Positions 1 to 5,867 are shown, counted from the stretch's first letter. The stretch is 5,962 nucleotides of DNA from Prolixibacteraceae bacterium (GCA_007116765.1 SKHV01000470.1:1-5962); one strand, 5' to 3'. The notes: generated from the letters alone by a model not told the origin. Made by a program: numbers and translations.

Positions 1-1
1 C

Positions 2-388
2 GATTTCACAAACAGTGCGCAAATGATTAACCCTACCTTAACCGATTATGTGGCTGAACAATTGCGCGATAAATTTACTCGCCAAACAAGCCTGACCTAT
101 ACCAACGATGGCGGCGACCTCGAATTTGAAGGTGTAGTTACGGGCTACGATGTTAAACCCATTTCAGTGCAAACAGGCGATATAGCTTCGGAAAACAGGC
201 TTACAATTCGAATAAATGTGAAGTTTACAAACAACATAGACCCCGACAATGACTTCGACTCCGATTTTTCGGCTTATGCCGATTTTAGCAGTCAGCAAAT
301 CATTTCAGACGTTGAAGATGAATTGACTGAAATAATTATTAAACAAATAGTTGACGATGTATTTAACCGCTCAGTAGCAAATTGGTAA
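2..388 (+). CDS. lptE: LptE-family LPS assembly lipoprotein, 5' end outside the window
   Basis: This is the C-terminal 128 residues of a protein that I read as the Bacteroidota version of LptE, the outer-membrane lipoprotein that plugs the LptD barrel and helps insert LPS into the outer leaflet. The frame is open to the window edge: codons before the first visible ATG (position 23) read DFTNSAQ, so that Met is internal and the signal peptide and lipobox Cys lie upstream. Visible hallmarks are an 'INPTLTDYVAEQLRDKF' helix, 'QTSL' and 'GDLEFEGVVTGYDVKPI', then 'NRLTIRINVKFTNN', a Phe/Asp-rich stretch ending in 'FSAYADF', and a last helix 'VEDELTEIIIKQIVDDVFNRSVANW'-like in layout. The alternation of beta strands with two amphipathic helices fits the LptE fold. 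It is the first visible gene of a packed operon with the TPR protein and secG. The family call rests on remembered homologues; the partial nature is seen directly. Confidence 0.85.
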   Translation, partial: DFTNSAQMINPTLTDYVAEQLRDKFTRQTSLTYTNDGGDLEFEGVVTGYDVKPISVQTGDIASENRLTIRINVKFTNNIDPDNDFDSDFSAYADFSSQQIISDVEDELTEIIIKQIVDDVFNRSVANW

Positions 389-390
389 AC

Positions 391-1056
391 GTGACAAAAG
401 AAGAATTTATATCGTACGTAAAGAGTCCTGAATTATTAAATCAGGAAACGGTGAGTAAGCTAAAAGAGATAATTGACAATTATCCTTTTTTTCATACTGC
501 ACATATTCTATACCTTTATAATTTACGAAACATAAACAGCTATCTTTTTGAAGAAGAGCTTGAAAAACATGCACTTTTCATCCCCAACCGAAAAAAGCTT
601 TTTAGACTGTTAAACACCGCAACATATTCGGAAGAAGAATTCAGCCTGCTTCCATTTAGCAAAGAAGCATTTAAGAAAACCGATGAGACTAAGCTTGCTA
701 AAAATATTGAGGAAATACCAACAGAACCCGTTACCTTCTACAAACTAGATACACCTCAACAATTGAATAAGAACAAAGAACACTTCGATTTAATTGATGA
801 ATTTATAAGCAAAAATCCGACGATTGAACGTAAACAAACCCTGCCGGAAAGCAAAAGCATGCCCAAAAGCACAACTACCGAAACAATTGACGACAACCTC
901 ATAACCGAAACACTTGCAGTAATTTACGTAAAACAGAAGCTTTATACAGAGGCAATAAATGCCTATGAAAAATTGAGTTTGAAATTTCCGGAAAAAAATA
1001 GTTACTTTGCATGTCAAATTGAGAAAATTGAAAAATTAATATCTAAAGAATTATAA
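391..1056 (+). CDS. Conserved Bacteroidota protein with C-terminal TPR-like repeat, function unknown
   Basis: A 221-residue soluble protein with no signal peptide or membrane segment. There is no ATG near the 5' end. I chose GTG at 391 because it gives an N-terminus 'MTKEEFISYV', which suits this family. A TTG at 382, overlapping the lptE stop, would add three residues. The N-terminal part (about residues 1-85) is helical, with 'IIDNYPFFHTAHILYLYNL', which looks like a TPR-type or helical-repeat scaffold. A polar linker of about 85 residues follows, containing the short motif 'FDLIDEFISKNPTIE', which I recognise as recurring in Bacteroidota relatives. The last 50 residues, from 'ETLAVIYVKQKLYTEAINAYEKL' to 'PEKNSYFACQIEKIEKL', form one TPR-like helix pair plus a capping helix. 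The gene starts 2 nt after lptE and ends 1 nt before secG, so it is co-transcribed. A role as an envelope or secretion adaptor is only inferred from that position. Confidence 0.8.
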   Translation: MTKEEFISYVKSPELLNQETVSKLKEIIDNYPFFHTAHILYLYNLRNINSYLFEEELEKHALFIPNRKKLFRLLNTATYSEEEFSLLPFSKEAFKKTDETKLAKNIEEIPTEPVTFYKLDTPQQLNKNKEHFDLIDEFISKNPTIERKQTLPESKSMPKSTTTETIDDNLITETLAVIYVKQKLYTEAINAYEKLSLKFPEKNSYFACQIEKIEKLISKEL

Positions 1057-1057
1057 A

Positions 1058-1417
1058 ATGTATACGCTTGCAATTGTTTTCATTTTTATTGTGTGTATTT
1101 TGTTGGTACTAATTGTACTGGTACAAAATTCAAAAGGCGGAGGCTTAGCTTCAAGCTTTTCCAACAATAACCAAATTATGGGGGTACGTCGTACAACCGA
1201 CTTCCTCGAAAAAGCAACCTGGTATTTAGCCGGTGCATTATTAGTACTCTGCGTATTGGCCAGTGCATCAATACCACGCGACCAAATTGCAGGAGAAGAA
1301 TCGATTATCAGCAGACAAGTTGAAACGGCAGTTGACCCAACTGCAATTCCTACTTTTCCAATGACTGAAGATCAGATTGAAACTACCGACAGCAATGCTG
1401 ATGTAGAAGAAGAATAA
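1058..1417 (+). CDS. secG: Preprotein translocase subunit SecG
   Basis: The 119-residue small integral-membrane subunit of the SecYEG channel, which assists SecA-driven export across the inner membrane. TM1 spans about residues 3-23 and is followed directly by the signature 'VLVQNSKGGGLASSF' (21-34). The conserved cytoplasmic loop 'NNNQIMGVRRTTDFLEKATW' (36-55) comes next, then TM2 at about 54-72. A 45-residue polar tail follows, ending in an acidic cluster (DVEEE). The tail makes the protein longer than E. coli-like SecG only at its C-terminus, and such acidic or Pro/Thr-rich tails are usual in Bacteroidota. The ATG lies 1 nt after the stop of the upstream TPR gene, so translational coupling is likely. 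A terminator follows 23 nt after the stop, making secG the last gene of the operon. Confidence 0.95.
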   Translation: MYTLAIVFIFIVCILLVLIVLVQNSKGGGLASSFSNNNQIMGVRRTTDFLEKATWYLAGALLVLCVLASASIPRDQIAGEESIISRQVETAVDPTAIPTFPMTEDQIETTDSNADVEEE

Positions 1418-1437
1418 GATTATTACAAACAATAATC
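1418..1437 (+). repeat. AT-rich inverted repeat directly after secG stop
   Basis: GATTATT (1418-1424) and AATAATC (1431-1437) are perfect 7-bp arms around the 6-nt loop acaaac. The element starts on the base after the secG stop codon and ends 2 nt before the terminator stem. As RNA it is a weak hairpin that could stack next to the terminator or protect the mRNA 3' end. The symmetry is seen directly; the function is inferred. Confidence 0.45.
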
Positions 1438-1439
1438 AT

Positions 1440-1471
1440 AAGCACACTGAAAATTTCGGTGTGCTTTTTTT
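1440..1471 (+). terminator. Intrinsic terminator of the lptE-secG operon
   Basis: AAGCACACTGAA pairs with TTCGGTGTGCTT (12 bp, one T-G wobble at 1448/1458) around a three-base loop, and a run of seven Ts (1465-1471) begins at the stem's 3' edge. This is a textbook rho-independent terminator and separates the secG operon from groESL. Confidence 0.92.
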
Positions 1472-1702
1472 ATGTTTTAAACTGCCAGCAGTCAAAACAC
1501 TGACACCCTGTCAGCACTCACCCACACAGTAAAAACCACTGGAATACAAGCTATTGAAAAATGCATGACACTATTCAATCACAAAAAGCCTACAAAAACA
1601 GATAGCCTCTCTTACAAAAATGTCAGAAAACACCTTTGGCACAAAATCTGATTAAAAGCAAGCGTAAAATACGAATTAATAACTTTTTAAAATTAAAAAA
1701 AT
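1472..1702 (+). promoter_or_regulatory. Upstream regulatory gap of groESL; no CIRCE operator
   Basis: These 231 nt sit between the secG terminator and the groES start and must hold the groESL promoter, but I cannot place one firmly. The best match to the Bacteroidota -7 element TAnnTTTG is CACCTTTG (1631-1638), with a poor -33 partner, so it is only a weak candidate. The strip carries two neighbouring palindromes (1481-1514), an inverted pair ATTGAA/TTCAAT (1553-1558/1574-1579), and several TGTCA/TGACA words. The 20 nt before groES are almost pure A/T with no Shine-Dalgarno sequence, as is normal in this phylum. No full CIRCE inverted repeat (TTAGCACTC-N9-GAGTGCTAA) exists, so HrcA control is not indicated. 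Confidence 0.55.
1481..1514 (+). promoter_or_regulatory. Pair of adjacent palindromes, candidate operator for groESL
   Basis: ACTGC-CA-GCAGT (1481-1492) has perfect 5-bp arms. CTGACA-CCC-TGTCAG (1500-1514) has perfect 6-bp arms. Their centres are about 20.5 bp apart, close to two helical turns, which would put two dimeric regulators on the same DNA face. They lie just past the secG terminator, about 190-220 bp upstream of the groES ATG. That is rather far for a repressor site overlapping the promoter unless the promoter is distal. The symmetry is seen directly; the operator role is inferred. Confidence 0.35.
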
Positions 1703-1981
1703 ATGTCAGAATTAAAAGGTAGAATACTTGCAGGAAAAGTCCTGGTAGAGCCTATGGCAGCTGAAGAAAAAACATCAAGTGGAATAATCATTCCCGACTC
1801 AGCAAAAGAAAAGCCACAAGCAGGCAAAGTGGTAAAAATTGGTGCAGCAAAAAAAGATGAACCAATGGAAGTTAAAGAAGGCGATACTGTATATTATGGA
1901 AAATACGCCGGTACTGAACTCCACATTGACGAGAAAGATTATCTTTTGATTTCACAAACTGATGTTTTATACATTGCATAA
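1703..1981 (+). CDS. groES: Co-chaperonin GroES (Hsp10)
   Basis: This 92-residue protein forms the heptameric lid that closes the GroEL folding chamber in the cytoplasm. The GroEL-binding mobile loop is at residues about 21-39, with the anchor 'GIIIP' at 27-31 inside 'EEKTSSGIIIPDSAKEKPQ'. It is preceded by the barrel strand 'KVLVEP' (12-17) and followed by 'GKVVKIG' and the 'GDTVYYGKYAGTE' strand (residues 60-72). The C-terminus 'YLLISQTDVLYIA' is typical. The usual Arg of the 'DRV' motif is Lys here (GKV, residues 11-13), a conservative change. The ATG at 1703 follows an A-rich leader and gives the normal family length. groEL starts 25 nt after the stop and no terminator lies between them, so the two are one operon. 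Confidence 0.97.
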   Translation: MSELKGRILAGKVLVEPMAAEEKTSSGIIIPDSAKEKPQAGKVVKIGAAKKDEPMEVKEGDTVYYGKYAGTELHIDEKDYLLISQTDVLYIA

Positions 1982-2006
1982 TTAAAATTTTTAAATTCAA
2001 TCGAAT

Positions 2007-3641
2007 ATGGCTAAAGAAATTAAATTCAATATTGAAGCACGCGACTTGCTCAAAAAAGGTGTTGACCAACTGGCCGACGCTGTTAAAGTAACCTTAGGGC
2101 CTAAAGGCCGCAACGTGATAATTGACAAAAAATTTGGTGCTCCTCAAATTACCAAAGATGGTGTAACTGTGGCAAAAGAAATTGATCTGGCAGACACCTT
2201 TGAAAACATGGGCGCACAAATGTTAAAAGAAGTAGCTTCGAAAACCGGCGACGATGCAGGCGACGGTACAACAACTGCTACGGTTCTTGCTCAATCAATG
2301 ATTAATGTAGGATTGAAAAACGTTACAGCCGGCGCAAATCCTATGGATTTGAAACGCGGTATCGACAAAGCAGTTCTAAAAGTAGTAGAAAGCATTCAGA
2401 AGCAAGCACAAAATGTAGGCGACGATTTCAGCAAAATTGAACAAGTTGCACGCATTTCAGCCAACGGCGACGAAACGATAGGAAAACTTATTGCCGAGGC
2501 AATGGAAAAAGTGAATAAAGAAGGTGTAATTACCGTTGAAGAAGCTAAAGGTACCGACACATACGTTGATGTGGTTGAAGGTATGCAATTCGACCGTGGA
2601 TACATTTCTCCATACTTCATTACCGATACCGAGAAAATGGAAGCCGAGCTTTCGAGCCCGCTTATTCTAATCCACGATAAAAAAATCAGTGCAATTCAGG
2701 ATATTATTCCTATTCTTGAGCAAACTGCAAAATCGGGTCGTCCGTTAATGATTATTTCTGAAGACATTGACGGTACTGCACTAAGCGGACTCGTGGTAAA
2801 CAAACTTCAAGGCACTATTAAAGTATGTGCCGTTAAAGCACCCGGCTTTGGCGACCGTCGTAAAGAAATGCTCGAAGACATTGCAGTATTGACTGGTGGT
2901 GTTGTAATTACCGAAGAAAAAGGAATGAAACTCGAGAATGTAACTCTCGAAATGCTGGGTGAAGCTGAAAAAATATCAGTGGACAAGGAAAACACAACAA
3001 TTGTTGCAGGTAAAGGCGAGCAAGCTCTTATCGATGCACGTGTGAACCAAATCAAGAAACAAATTGAAGCTTCAACTTCTGATTACGATAAAGAGAAACT
3101 ACAAGAACGTTTGGCAAAATTAGCCGGTGGTGTTGCTGTACTTTATGTAGGTGCTGCATCTGAGGTTGAAATGAAAGAGAAAAAAGACCGTGTTGACGAT
3201 GCATTGCATGCCACACGTGCTGCTGTTGCTGAAGGCATTGTTCCCGGTGGTGGTGTTGCTTACATTAGAGCCATTAGCTCACTTGAAAATTTCGAAGGAG
3301 AGAATGAAGACGAAACAACCGGAATCGAAATTGTAAAACGTGCCATTGAAGAACCATTACGTCAAATTGTAGCCAATGCAGGTAAAGAAGGTGCAGTAAT
3401 TGTTCAAAAAGTAAGAGAAGGTGACAACGATTTTGGATACAACGCCCGTCGCGACGAGTATCAAAACTTTTATGAAACCGGAGTTATTGACCCTGCAAAA
3501 GTAACCCGCGTTGCGCTCGAAAATGCAGCCTCAATTGCCGGTATGCTCTTAACAACCGAATGTGTAATGGTTGATGAAAAAGAAGATAAAGCCCCAGCAA
3601 TGCCAGGCGGCATGGGTGGAGGTATGCCCGGAATGATGTAA
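2007..3641 (+). CDS. groEL: Chaperonin GroEL (Hsp60)
   Basis: A full-length 544-residue chaperonin subunit that forms the double seven-membered ring and folds client proteins using ATP. The nucleotide site is intact: 'TLGPKGRN' (29-36), Asp51 in 'TKDGVTV', and 'GDGTTTAT' (85-92) with the metal-binding Asp86. The catalytic Asp of the ATPase is Asp398 in 'VDDALHATRAA'. The hinge glycines are present: Gly192 in 'GMQFDRGY' and Gly374-Gly375 in 'LAGGVAVLYVGA'. Domain order is equatorial (to about 135), intermediate, apical (about 191-375), intermediate, equatorial. The C-terminus is the usual flexible Gly-Met tail, 'MPGGMGGGMPGMM'. Nothing suggests a divergent paralogue. Transcription very likely comes from upstream of groES, and a strong terminator follows 24 nt after the stop. 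Confidence 0.99.
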   Translation: MAKEIKFNIEARDLLKKGVDQLADAVKVTLGPKGRNVIIDKKFGAPQITKDGVTVAKEIDLADTFENMGAQMLKEVASKTGDDAGDGTTTATVLAQSMINVGLKNVTAGANPMDLKRGIDKAVLKVVESIQKQAQNVGDDFSKIEQVARISANGDETIGKLIAEAMEKVNKEGVITVEEAKGTDTYVDVVEGMQFDRGYISPYFITDTEKMEAELSSPLILIHDKKISAIQDIIPILEQTAKSGRPLMIISEDIDGTALSGLVVNKLQGTIKVCAVKAPGFGDRRKEMLEDIAVLTGGVVITEEKGMKLENVTLEMLGEAEKISVDKENTTIVAGKGEQALIDARVNQIKKQIEASTSDYDKEKLQERLAKLAGGVAVLYVGAASEVEMKEKKDRVDDALHATRAAVAEGIVPGGGVAYIRAISSLENFEGENEDETTGIEIVKRAIEEPLRQIVANAGKEGAVIVQKVREGDNDFGYNARRDEYQNFYETGVIDPAKVTRVALENAASIAGMLLTTECVMVDEKEDKAPAMPGGMGGGMPGMM

Positions 3642-3665
3642 GATCATTTTTCAATATATAAATTC

Positions 3666-3705
3666 AAAAACTGTCTGGTGTTTATTCATCAGGCAGTTTT
3701 TTTTT
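3666..3705 (+). terminator. Intrinsic terminator of groESL
   Basis: ACTGTCTGGTG (3670-3680) pairs with CATCAGGCAGT (3687-3697), an 11-bp stem with two G-T wobbles around a six-base loop. Flanking As (3666-3669) can pair with the first Ts of a nine-T run (3697-3705). This ends the groESL transcript, so any + strand RNA downstream needs its own promoter or read-through. Confidence 0.92.
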
Positions 3706-3807
3706 ACTCATTCAAATACTATGTTCACAAACTAAAATTAGCTGTTCATATATTTATTTTGAAAAGCAAAGCTCTTTGATGCATTTTTACAATCGAAACA
3801 ACAAACA
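3706..3807. other. AT-rich spacer between groEL terminator and ncRNA candidate
   Basis: I see no credible coding frame here. The stretch is AT-rich and contains imperfect -7-like words, for example TTATTTTG at 3754-3761, which differs from TAnnTTTG at one fixed position. It would have to hold the -33 region of a promoter for the downstream small RNA, but no clear TTG box sits at the right distance from 3808. Its last part includes AAACAACAAA (3796-3805), which can pair with 3824-3833. Confidence 0.4.
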
Positions 3808-3815
3808 TAGAATTG
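3808..3815 (+). promoter_or_regulatory. Candidate -7 element for the small RNA
   Basis: TAGAATTG matches five of the six fixed bases of the Bacteroidota -7 consensus TAnnTTTG and would start transcription near 3820-3823, just ahead of the closing stem at 3830. The -33 region about 19-20 nt upstream reads as a T run (3784-3788) with no proper TTG, so the assignment is tentative. Similar one-mismatch words occur nearby by chance in this AT-rich DNA. Confidence 0.25.
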
Positions 3816-3821
3816 CTCATT

Positions 3822-3960
3822 ATTTTGTTGTTTGTTGCTCAGCAGCTCTTATCAATAGTAATTTCTCCCAAAGTTGTTCCCCTATACAACTTTTATCTTA
3901 ACAAATATGAAAAGACTGAGCAACAAACCCCGGCGAATGAATACTTGCCGGGTTTTTTTT
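3822..3960 (+). ncRNA. Candidate structured small RNA with 6S-like layout
   Basis: Three nested or adjacent perfect or near-perfect helices on the + strand define this element. The closing stem GTTTGTTGCTCAG (3830-3842) pairs with CTGAGCAACAAAC (3916-3928), 13 bp without mismatch. A minor TCTT/AAGA helix (3847-3850/3912-3915) extends it across a 4-nt bulge. Inside is an apical hairpin, AAAGTTGT (3870-3877) with ACAACTTT (3886-3893), carrying the loop UCCCCUAU. Between the stems are unpaired strands of about 20 nt on each side, forming a large central internal loop. The 3' closing arm merges into an intrinsic terminator with eight Ts. A long rod with an open centre followed by a terminator is the architecture of 6S RNA, which binds the housekeeping RNA polymerase, and Bacteroidota are known to carry short 6S versions (Bacteroidales-1 and 6S-Flavo motifs). 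The structure is read directly; the 6S identity is inference, and I do not recall the family consensus well enough to match bases. The exact 5' end is unknown. Confidence 0.5.
3925..3960 (+). terminator. Intrinsic terminator after the small RNA candidate
   Basis: AAACCCCGGCGA (3925-3936) pairs with TTGCCGGGTTT (3945-3955). The stem is GC-rich, with one bulged C and one G-T wobble, around a loop of about eight bases, and is followed by a run of eight Ts (3953-3960). The T-run polarity shows that it serves a + strand transcript, yet no + strand protein gene lies between it and the groEL terminator. On the - strand the same hairpin is followed only by TTTGTT, so it may act weakly as the terminator of the convergent acyl-CoA synthetase gene, for which I see no other terminator. 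Confidence 0.85.
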
Positions 3961-3980
3961 GCTAAAAAAAATACTAATTA

Positions 3981-5867
3981 CTATTTATCACCACTCCCGT
4001 TACGTAATTTATTAATCAGTTCGGCAAAACTCAAATTGATGCGCGGAATTTTCATTTTTGTTCCACGAGGATCTTCAGCATGCGAAACATTAAATATTTC
4101 CTGAATAATATCGCTATACTTCTGTCCAATTACATTTCGCTTCAATTTCAAAGTGGGTGACATTTCACCAGTATCTGGCGACCACTCATCAGTTACCAGC
4201 CTGAAACGTTTAATTTCTTCAGTCTGTCCATGCCTTTTGTTTATTTCACGCACATCTTCCTGAATGGCTGCAAGAACTTCTGGCATTTTTACTATTTCCT
4301 CTTTATTGGTTTCGTTTATCCCATTCTGCTCCAACCAGTTTATGATATATGAGAACGAAGGAACAATCAATGCCGAAGCAAATTTCTCGTTTTCGCCAAT
4401 CACCATTGCCTGCTCTATAAAAAACGATTCCTTGAGCTTGTTTTCAATCATTTGAGGAGCGATGTATTTGCCGCCCGACAATTTAAAAATTTCTTTCTTC
4501 CTGTCGGTTATTTTCAGGTATTTCCCCTCAACCATAATTCCAATATCGCCGGTATGAAAATACCCTTCCTCGTCAATTGTGTTTTTGGTAAGATCGGGCT
4601 GCTTATAGTAGCCCATCATCACGTTGGGCCCTTTGCACAAAATTTCACCATCGAGGGCAAGCTTCATGTCCACTCCCGGTAAAATCGGGCCAACTGTACC
4701 AATTTTGATTTCCATGGTGGTTAAATTACTTACAGCAATAACCGGCGAAGTTTCGGTTAATCCATAGCCTTCGAGAGCGTTAATACCTGCCACGCCTAAT
4801 ACACGTGCTATGCGAGGCTGTAGAGCAGCTCCCCCCGACACAATTAAGCGCACATTACCCCCCATCACAGCTCTCCACTTTGAGTAAATCAGTTTATCCG
4901 CAATTTTTCGTTTTTGCCTGTAATACCAGCTAAATTCTTTACCATAATCAAATTTATCGCCAAGGCTTACAGCCCAGAAGAAAATTGCTTTCTTTATTCC
5001 CGACAACTCGTTACCTTTATTGATAATACCATCGTAAATGCGCTCAAGCAGTCGGGGAACCGTATTGAAAACATTCGGCTTTATTTCTTTCAATGCGGGT
5101 AAAATATGAGCCAAGCTACCTACGTAGTAAATTGAAATTCCTTTATACTGAAAATGATAATTCATGCTTCGTTCGTACACATGGCATAAAGGCAGAAAAC
5201 TTAATGCAGTGGCTTCTTTTCCCATTTGATGGTTTTGAGAATGCTGTTTAAAATTTGACACCAAATTCAAATGCGACAACATTACGCCCTTTGGAACACC
5301 GGTTGTTCCTGAGGTATATATAATTGTGACCAAATCATTCTCGCTAATCGACTTCTTAATAATTTCAAGTGAATCTTTATTTTCGTAAGCAACACCATCT
5401 TCAATAATGCTTCGCCAGTTAGCTACCCCATCAATTTCATCGAAAGAATAAATTTTCTCCAGAGTATCAATTTCGTTAACAAGCGATGAAACATTTTCGT
5501 ATAGTTTTTTGTCGCCAACAATTACTATTCGAGCCTCGCTATGGGTGAGAATGTATCTGTAATCGTCAATGCTAATTGTAGGATATATGGGCACATGAAC
5601 AGCACCTATTTGAGCAATACCTAAATCGAAAAAATTCCATTCAGGCCGATTTACGGTTATAGTAGCTACCTTGTCGTTTGGTTTTATTCCCAACGATAAT
5701 AATCCAAAACTTATATTGTTCGTGTGTTCAATATACTCTGAAGGAGAATAGGTATACCATGAGTTTCCGTTTTTTCCTCCCAATGCTACTTTTTTGTTGT
5801 GATAAGAACTTTCGTAAAGTTTGAGCAAATCAAAACTACGCTTCACCTCGCGGCTAGCCATTTCCAT
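3981..5867 (-). CDS. Long-chain fatty acid-CoA ligase (AMP-forming), fadD/LACS type
   Basis: An adenylate-forming enzyme of about 628 residues that activates fatty acids: ATP + fatty acid + CoA to acyl-CoA + AMP + PPi. It would feed lipid synthesis, remodelling or beta-oxidation from the cytoplasmic face of the membrane. Counting from the ATG at 5867, the ATP-binding P-loop 'YTSGTTGVPKG' is at 184-194. The LACS hallmark 'FLPLCHVYERS' is at 224-234, 'GYGLTETSP' at 367-375, and 'GYFHTGD' with the ribose-binding Asp at 435-441. The hinge and fatty-acyl signature 'DRKKEIFKLSGGKYIAP' is at 455-471. A lysine in 'TLKLKR' (572-577) is the likely C-terminal catalytic Lys. The reading frame extends upstream to a TTG at 5894, but the first ATG (MEMASREV) is more plausible, and a second ATG at 5861 is also possible. 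About 36 residues beyond the usual family end (after 'IIQEIF') form an extra basic tail. The gene is convergent with groESL and stands alone here. The substrate chain length cannot be read from sequence. Confidence 0.93.
   Translation of the reverse strand: MEMASREVKRSFDLLKLYESSYHNKKVALGGKNGNSWYTYSPSEYIEHTNNISFGLLSLGIKPNDKVATITVNRPEWNFFDLGIAQIGAVHVPIYPTISIDDYRYILTHSEARIVIVGDKKLYENVSSLVNEIDTLEKIYSFDEIDGVANWRSIIEDGVAYENKDSLEIIKKSISENDLVTIIYTSGTTGVPKGVMLSHLNLVSNFKQHSQNHQMGKEATALSFLPLCHVYERSMNYHFQYKGISIYYVGSLAHILPALKEIKPNVFNTVPRLLERIYDGIINKGNELSGIKKAIFFWAVSLGDKFDYGKEFSWYYRQKRKIADKLIYSKWRAVMGGNVRLIVSGGAALQPRIARVLGVAGINALEGYGLTETSPVIAVSNLTTMEIKIGTVGPILPGVDMKLALDGEILCKGPNVMMGYYKQPDLTKNTIDEEGYFHTGDIGIMVEGKYLKITDRKKEIFKLSGGKYIAPQMIENKLKESFFIEQAMVIGENEKFASALIVPSFSYIINWLEQNGINETNKEEIVKMPEVLAAIQEDVREINKRHGQTEEIKRFRLVTDEWSPDTGEMSPTLKLKRNVIGQKYSDIIQEIFNVSHAEDPRGTKMKIPRINLSFAELINKLRNGSGDK

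Noticed and set aside
23..388. A complete 121-residue gene starting at the ATG at 23
   Set aside because: The frame is open to the window edge, the upstream codons continue a family-like sequence, and no signal peptide or lipobox follows this Met. It is an internal residue of a truncated gene.
1511..1537. CIRCE (HrcA) operator upstream of groES
   Set aside because: TCAGCACTC (1511-1519) matches eight of nine bases of the left half-site, but the right half GAGTGCTAA is absent after the nine-base spacer, where the sequence reads GTAAAAACC. A half-site alone is not an operator.
1620..1655. Short leader ORF MSENTFGTKSD upstream of groES
   Set aside because: It has 11 codons, no ribosome-binding signal, a different frame from groES, and no codon run suggesting attenuation. 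It is expected by chance.
3874..4104. + strand frame of 76 codons across the small RNA and the ligase 3' end
   Set aside because: It runs through the hairpin, the terminator and antisense to the acyl-CoA synthetase. Its composition is unlike a protein and it has no plausible ATG context.
790..5102. Other antisense or alternate-frame ORFs (for example 790-1017, 2396-2620, 2807-3055, 4264-4455, 4452-4682, 4914-5102)
   Set aside because: All lie wholly inside well-supported genes on the opposite strand, give low-complexity or Cys/Ser/Phe-rich translations, and show no family motif.
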